Shown here: piece by piece, positions 58,971-64,000 of the stretch
Layout: every line of letters starts with the position of its first letter
Position numbering within the stretch: position 1 is the stretch's first letter
Assembly: GCA_015680685.1 (NCBI GenBank)
Contig: MNCI01016273.1
Coordinates: forward strand, 119,581-183,580
Origin: Gnetum montanum
Lineage: Eukaryota > Streptophyta > Gnetopsida > Gnetales > Gnetaceae
Length of the DNA stretch: 64,000 nt
Direction of reading: 5' to 3'
Made by a program: the position numbers and the translations under genes
The notes under the pieces: model-generated
Seen by the model: only the letters and a program-made list of their open reading frames with translations
What the model was told of the DNA's origin: nothing
Databases searched by the model: none

Positions 58971-60925
58971 ATGTCAAAGTTATTTTATTTTTAGTTTATC
59001 TGTTCGCTGATTTTTGGTGTCACTAACTCAGCTGTGGACGGTGGTGGCTGACGCAAACCAAGGTACCCATCCCAACAACAGCACATCCCTGAAAGCTTTG
59101 TTTGTTGCAGGAGATTCACTACTTGATGTGGGCAATAACATATATCTTCCACAATCACTGGTAACCAGGAACTGCTATCCTTTTGGCATCGATTTCCCCA
59201 CTAGAAAGCCCACGGGAAGGTTCAGTAATGGCAAAATATTTTTCAGACTTCAATGGTACAACTTTATGTTCTTTTTATCAGAATGCGTGCTTTGATGTAA
59301 TGGATCTGATATCACTTGTGTCCTGATAATTCAGGTTATTTTTCTTTTGTCGGTTATGGGTTTTTGATGGGATTTTATGTTGGTACTGAAATGTTAAACG
59401 CAGCCGAGAAGCTGGGACTTGGAAGCCTGTCTCCACCACCATATCTCTCAATGAATGCCATTCCTTCTTTCAAGAATTTCACAGGTGTAAAGTTTGCTTC
59501 TGCTGGTGCAGGTATTCTAAACCAAACCGTCAATGGTGGTCCTGCATTATTCTGTTGAAACCCATTTCTGAATATAATCATCGTTTTCATGCTATCATAG
59601 TATCATCCAGTGTTACGGACCCTGCCAGTCACTCTTTTTTCAGAAAATACACTCGGGCGACTCCATCAAGGTTGAAATGATTAGTGGAAAATTAGATTTT
59701 CACCCCTTCAACCCTGCGAAACATTCTCAAATTCTGATCCGCCTCATGAGTCATGCGTTACTCCGCTGGGACAAAAAACCTTGGGACTCTAGGAGTACTC
59801 CTAGAAACTCTGCTAGTTTCATAAATCATCTGGCCATCTAGGCAATTATGCCATTATTAATTCGTATATATTTGCAATGTTGCATATAGCAAGTATTTAT
59901 AGAACCACTGGTATCAGAAATGTAGGGATATCTCCAGAATTTTGGTAAGATGAATCTTAGAGATGTCTTGTTTTCTGCTTTGATTTGGTTTGGACAGAGC
60001 CAGCGCATTCCCCTGGGGTACCAGGTGCAATACTTCATGAGGATACGCGCAAATCTTATCCAGAAACTGGGCAAGAAGCACACTGCCAAGTTTTTGGAAA
60101 AGAAGTCTATATTTTTATTCAGTATGGGAACCAATGATGTTGTCTCTGATTCTAACAATCAAAGTTTTCCTGAATTTTTAAAATCTCCTTATTTGCTCAC
60201 TGAAGACTCAGTTGCAGGTACACTAGAATATTTTCTCTCTGCTTTTTTTTTTTTTTTTTTATAAACAGCCAAAATATCTAAAATATTTTGGTTAAAATCA
60301 GAATAGGAGGGGAAAAAAATTTTGGCTTGAATTTGGGGTTTTCACTTGGGATTTTAGTGAATGATGCTGCAGAAAATCTATGATGCTGGGACAAAGAAAA
60401 TCGTGTATCTTAGTATAAAACAGTTGGGATGCGTTCCTGGAATGAGGCTTAACACAAAAAATGGAGACTGTTTTGAACAAGCAAACAGCATGCCATTAGC
60501 ATTCAAGAGAGAACTGAATTCTCTCCTTGTGAATATGAGCAAAAGCCTTCCATACTTCAAATATGCACTTGCCGACATTTACAGCCTGTTTTCTCGATAC
60601 ATCAACAATTAGAAATCATTTGGTTGGTCTTCTTCCTCTTTCCCAGTTGTTAATAAAGTCAACCCCAAATTTATTTTCCTTTTATTTATTTATTTTGCAT
60701 ATTTGGTTGATTGAAAACTGACATGCCTTCTTTCCACAGGCTTTAAAGATGCTGTTGATGCATTTTGTGGTGGAGAAAGCTTGAATGCAGAGGTCCCTTG
60801 TTTTCCTAATTCAACTTTGTGCAGAAACAGGGCAGAATATTTGGTTTGGGATTCGTACCATACCACTCAGATTTTCTGAATTGATGGCACAAAAACTCCT
60901 CCATGGAACAGCATCTGTTATTTAG
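58971..60925 (+). pseudogene. GDSL esterase/lipase pseudogene (five exons)
   Basis: It derives from a secreted SGNH hydrolase that cleaves ester or acyl substrates. Exon 1 (58,971-59,255) has a signal-peptide-like start, then block [16 protein letters not shown] (nucleophile Ser codon at 59,116), and PTGRFSNGK. Exon 2 (59,404 to about 59,540): EKLGLGSLSPPPYLS and FASAGAGILNQT. Exon 3 (59,998-60,216): QRIPLGYQVQYF and block III, SMGTNDVV. Exon 4 (about 60,358-60,622): LQKIYDAGTKKIVYLSIKQL and GCVPGMR. Exon 5 (60,740-60,925): GFKDAVDAFCGG and block V, WDSYHTTQ, with the catalytic Asp and His. Introns 59,256-59,403 and 60,623-60,739 are GT-AG and phase-consistent. Lesions: TAG at 58,992, a frameshift before about 59,040, an extra T near 59,240-59,250, TAG at 60,610, and a frameshift at about 60,877. 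All catalytic residues survive, so inactivation is probably recent relative to the retroelements. Confidence 0.85.
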
Positions 60926-62140
60926 CATTTGAATCTAGCAGACCGGTCTGCATCACCCTAACTACATGCGATGATAATAGTGTCAAAAAAATATGATGCA
61001 TAAGGGTGACAATAAAAATCAATCAGATAATAATGTCACTATGAAACTTTAAAAAATGATTTTATGCTTTATTTGTTGGAGTATTCTTATAAAAAATTTA
61101 GAATTTGATGGAGTAAGATCAACATACTCTTCTATAAATAAAATCGGAAGCACCTGATGGTGGATGTAATAAATAATGCTCTAAACACTTATGAAAAGTG
61201 TTACCTTTTGAATTTCTGACTTTAAATTAATTTGTCCCCAATGATGCCATGATTATATATTGGTATAATCGTTCAAGATTAAAGCTTAATGAAAAAGGCA
61301 CAACAGATTTAAGACTCTTCATTTCATTTTCTACTCAGAATCAAAATCTCAAGAAAAAGCTTTCACATATATCTATCTCCATGATAAATTTTAACAAATA
61401 GGGGATGTGAACTCTTTGCACTTTGAACTCTACTAGCTAAGGAAATAAGAATAGGTTTAAAGGCTTGAAGGATGGGAAGGGGGATGCCAAGCTCTAAATA
61501 AATATTAATAATGAGTAAAGAAAATTCAATATACATGACAATCTTGATACTAAATAGATATCATCAAAAAATATGGCAAGGAAAAATTTTCTAATATTAG
61601 GACTATCTACTCAAGTGTATAGCCTTACAATTGATATTTTGAAAATATAAGTAAAAAAAATTAATTATTAGTAGGAAAAAAGGTTCCAGTCCTAACAAAA
61701 TTTACATCACTTTTCAACATTTATACTTGAACGTAACATAACAAATAGATTCGAGATAGAGAACTATGACTTAATACCAATATTTGTATCAAAGCAAGAA
61801 AATGGTAGCACTTGTAGAAGATCGTGACCTCATTGCTTATTAATGATCTTACATCAAGAATCCTTACCATCAACTATAACCTTCTTATTGATACTAGTTT
61901 TAATCTTTGAGTTAATAGTATTTTTCTCAAATAAGGAAAAATTTATCTTATGAGCTATTTGTTTAGGCTACTTAACTCTTGATCTAGTACTAGTAAAAAT
62001 ATACATAGGAGCTACTATCTTGATTCTTTATTGTCTTTTGATCATTATTGTCATTGACATAAACTTTTTATATCTTCAACTTCATATTATTTTTCTATCT
62101 TCAACTTCAACACATTTTTTTCTTCAAAATCTTTTTTCTT
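60926..62140. other. Intergenic, nothing identified
   Basis: AT-rich sequence downstream of the GDSL pseudogene; no ORF above background, no repeat pair seen. Confidence 0.5.
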
Positions 62141-62146
62141 GAGCAG

Positions 62147-62219
62147 AATTTTCCTAATTCTTATAACTTTAGCTATCATGTCTTTCATGATGGCCAAAGT
62201 TATGAGAATTAGGAAAATT
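62147..62219. repeat. Long perfect-like hairpin (34-bp arms, 5-base loop)
   Basis: Arms 62,147-62,180 and 62,186-62,219 are inverted copies with 31 of 34 positions complementary. In RNA two of the three mismatches are G-U pairs. The loop is tcttt. It could be a relic of a foldback element or a source of small RNA. Confidence 0.85.
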
Positions 62220-62529
62220 ATAATATGTAATTGACTTAATATAAGTGTTTCATTCTACTTGTAATACCAATTCTTTTTTACAATTGTCAATATTGATTTC
62301 AACAAAAACAACATTTATGAAAACTAAAAGTAGTAGAAATAGGTTGTATATGGTTAATGGGATCCAAAAGACTAATAATTTTCTACTCAACTTTCTAGAA
62401 AATCAATAGAAAATTATATAACTTAACAAAACATAGAACTTTAGCAAAATATTTAGATTGGACATCAAAATCTAAAGCCCACTTACAAATAATCAGCACT
62501 ACAAACCAAGGCAGAGTATTAGAGGAAAG

Positions 62530-63600
62530 GAATTTTTTTGATACTGAAAGGATCATCTAGATATCTCATAAAAGCAAAGGAAGATAAAGAGTTAGCACTA
62601 TTAGAGCTTCTTCTAGGCTTCACCATGGGAGATTCATCAAACTCTCCTACTTCTTCTCATAGTGAAGGTGCTTCAAATCTCCTTGCTATAGATTTTCTTC
62701 TTTCATATAATGTTTTTGATATTATTTCAAAATATTCCACTACCTACTTTATTTTAGTTTAAACTGTTAATTTTTTACCTTGTTTAGCGACTATGGCTAT
62801 GCAAGTTAAAAATATTGTCTAGTCCTAGGATATCTAGGTTTTTCATGCTCATTATTATGCTTGAAACTTTATTCTTGTAGAACTCTTTGATGCCTCCTAG
62901 GTTAAAAAAGCTCTTTCCATTTAAAATTTTCTAGTGTTTAATGCAACTCTTATTGTGAAAGCTTGAAAATTTGAGTTTAATGTTAATAATCCATCTTACA
63001 ATACTACTTTCTACTATCTCAATCTACTAAATCTTCTATTGATATTTTCTACTATGGAGAGATACATGGTGCATATCCTAAATCATATTATTTTAGATCA
63101 TGGAATTAAGGTTAATGACAATCATTTCTATTGCTATTATATTAAACTTGATATGTTCTTCCTTAGCCCTTACAATAGGTGGCAAAGTCTTTACTAAAAA
63201 AGTAGATTATTTTTGTCTTTGTGATTCTTGTAGCTATTGTCATCAAGCTTAGCATAATATTTCTATATGCTCCTTATTGGTAAACAAAATGAGTAATTGA
63301 TCTTCAAAAAAGATGTTCATCATCTATTATGGAGTTCTAACAACTATTAGAAAATTTCAATCTTGGAATCTCTTTTGGAAATATCTCTAAACCTTCATTC
63401 TTTTCTAGCCCTTCCAAGATGTTATAGGTGCCATAGTTTGCATCAACAATTAAGGTAGCTTTTTAAATACAAGAAACCTCTTCAAAATCATTTATTTCAC
63501 CTAAGGACTTAGTTCAAAATGATGAGTTTATGGAAGTTAGTAGAAGGAAAAAAGTTAAATCATCATCACTCAAAGTTTAACAATTTATTTCTTCTCTAGT
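62530..63600 (+). pseudogene. Possible LINE (L1) ORF1 relic
   Basis: Broken plus-strand frames. After a 74-codon Ser/Leu-rich start (62,538) comes a segment with DHGIKVNDNHFYCYYIKLDM (about 63,100-63,155). Then KVDYFCLCDSCSYCHQ and HNISICS follow (63,200-63,275), a spacing like the zinc-knuckle end of plant L1 ORF1 DUF4283-type proteins. The tail NDEFMEVSRRKKVK (63,515-63,560) resembles the basic ORF1 tails. No endonuclease or RT is seen downstream, since a different retroposon end begins at 63,800. Similarity is judged by eye and weak. Confidence 0.3.
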
Positions 63601-63797
63601 GATTAATTTTACTTCTCCAGTTACTACAAGTAATTTTTTTATTATTTTCTCACATGTTGTAGAAGTTGATACTTCAAATTAGAATTTTCTAAGTATCATT
63701 CACAAGACACTATCTCTTCTTACTCATTAATATCTTATCTTGAAATGATTCAGGCCTAAATAATTGGCTTTGATGTAAACATGCAAGCAGTTTATCT

Positions 63798-64000
63798 TTT
63801 TTTTTTCTTTTTTTTTTGAGAGAATGTTCGGGATTGTATTACTGAAAGTATGGTACACGAGTATACAAGTACAAGCGAGGGGGGGTGGGCCCCAGCCAAC
63901 TGCAAAACATTAGACTCGGAGGACACCGAGCAAAGCCACCCAAACACCGAAACGCACAAACCTCAGAACCACAAAAACCCCATCAAGGAAAAAATAGGGG
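63798..64000 (-). mobile_element. 3' end of a LINE-like retroposon with poly(A) tail
   Basis: On the minus strand GC-rich sequence (from 64,000) runs to a terminal gtaatacaatcccgaacatt region and then a tail of about 22 A with one G (63,799-63,820). The body is far less AT-rich and less decayed than its surroundings, suggesting a young insertion that extends beyond the window. The poly(A) and the absence of an LTR suit a LINE, but a processed retrocopy is possible. Confidence 0.5.

Noticed and set aside
59838-60158. 106-codon minus-strand frame in the GDSL region
   Set aside because: It lies opposite exon 3 of the GDSL pseudogene, whose motifs define the true strand.
1-64000. CRISPR arrays, bacterial operons, riboswitches, rRNA genes
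   Set aside because: The window is plant nuclear DNA. Repeats seen are LTR modules and microsatellites, and no such features are present.

Overview
This window looks like intergenic chromatin from a large plant nuclear genome. LTR retrotransposons inserted into one another fill about 58 kb. They are followed by one decayed host gene, a GDSL esterase/lipase with plant introns, and by LINE-like debris. The AT-rich base composition, the Ty3/Gypsy elements of Athila type primed by tRNA-Asp, the SIRE/Maximus-type Ty1/Copia element and the heavy decay suit a big-genome seed plant. A gymnosperm is my guess; nothing here fixes the species. No coding region in the window looks intact.

Layout. (1) 1-12,409: element F, a minus-strand Athila-like gag/protease relic, is split by a plus-strand Copia element (about 941-11,009). 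The 5' LTR of that Copia element is itself interrupted by a minus-strand solo LTR (1,430-3,583) that holds an assembly gap. (2) About 12,410-22,930: element C, a minus-strand Athila-like element with gag, protease, RT, RNase H, integrase and a large extra ORF. (3) About 22,960-25,249: element D, the 3' part of a plus-strand Athila-like element. (4) 26,803-57,902: element G, a minus-strand Athila-like element about 9.8 kb long once insertions are removed. It is split by two plus-strand Athila-like elements with complete target-site duplications. Element A is 32,548-40,675 (TSD gaagt) and has no pol. Element B is 41,905-55,039 (TSD ccacc) and has all domains. (5) 58,971-60,925: GDSL esterase/lipase pseudogene. 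(6) 62,530-64,000: LINE-like relic, a strong hairpin, and the poly(A) 3' end of a second LINE-like element on the minus strand.

How it fits together. Elements A, B, D and G share an extra ORF (ORF2) 3' of the gag/pol region, with an N-terminal region resembling the plant-transposon-protein domain and a long coiled coil; C carries an unrecognised ORF in the same position. In A and B a splice-acceptor-like site lies right at the ORF2 start. Upstream of it sits a short-motif module that resembles the U3 module of the same element's own LTR; in A a TATA-like box follows it. Each family has its own motif, and C appears to follow the same plan. This LTR-like internal module is the most interesting signal here. 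A and G lack RT, RNase H and integrase but keep gag and ORF2, so they look like non-autonomous partners of B-like elements.

Decay is dominated by C-to-T and G-to-A changes in primer-binding sites and by CGA/CAG-to-stop changes, as expected for long-methylated DNA.
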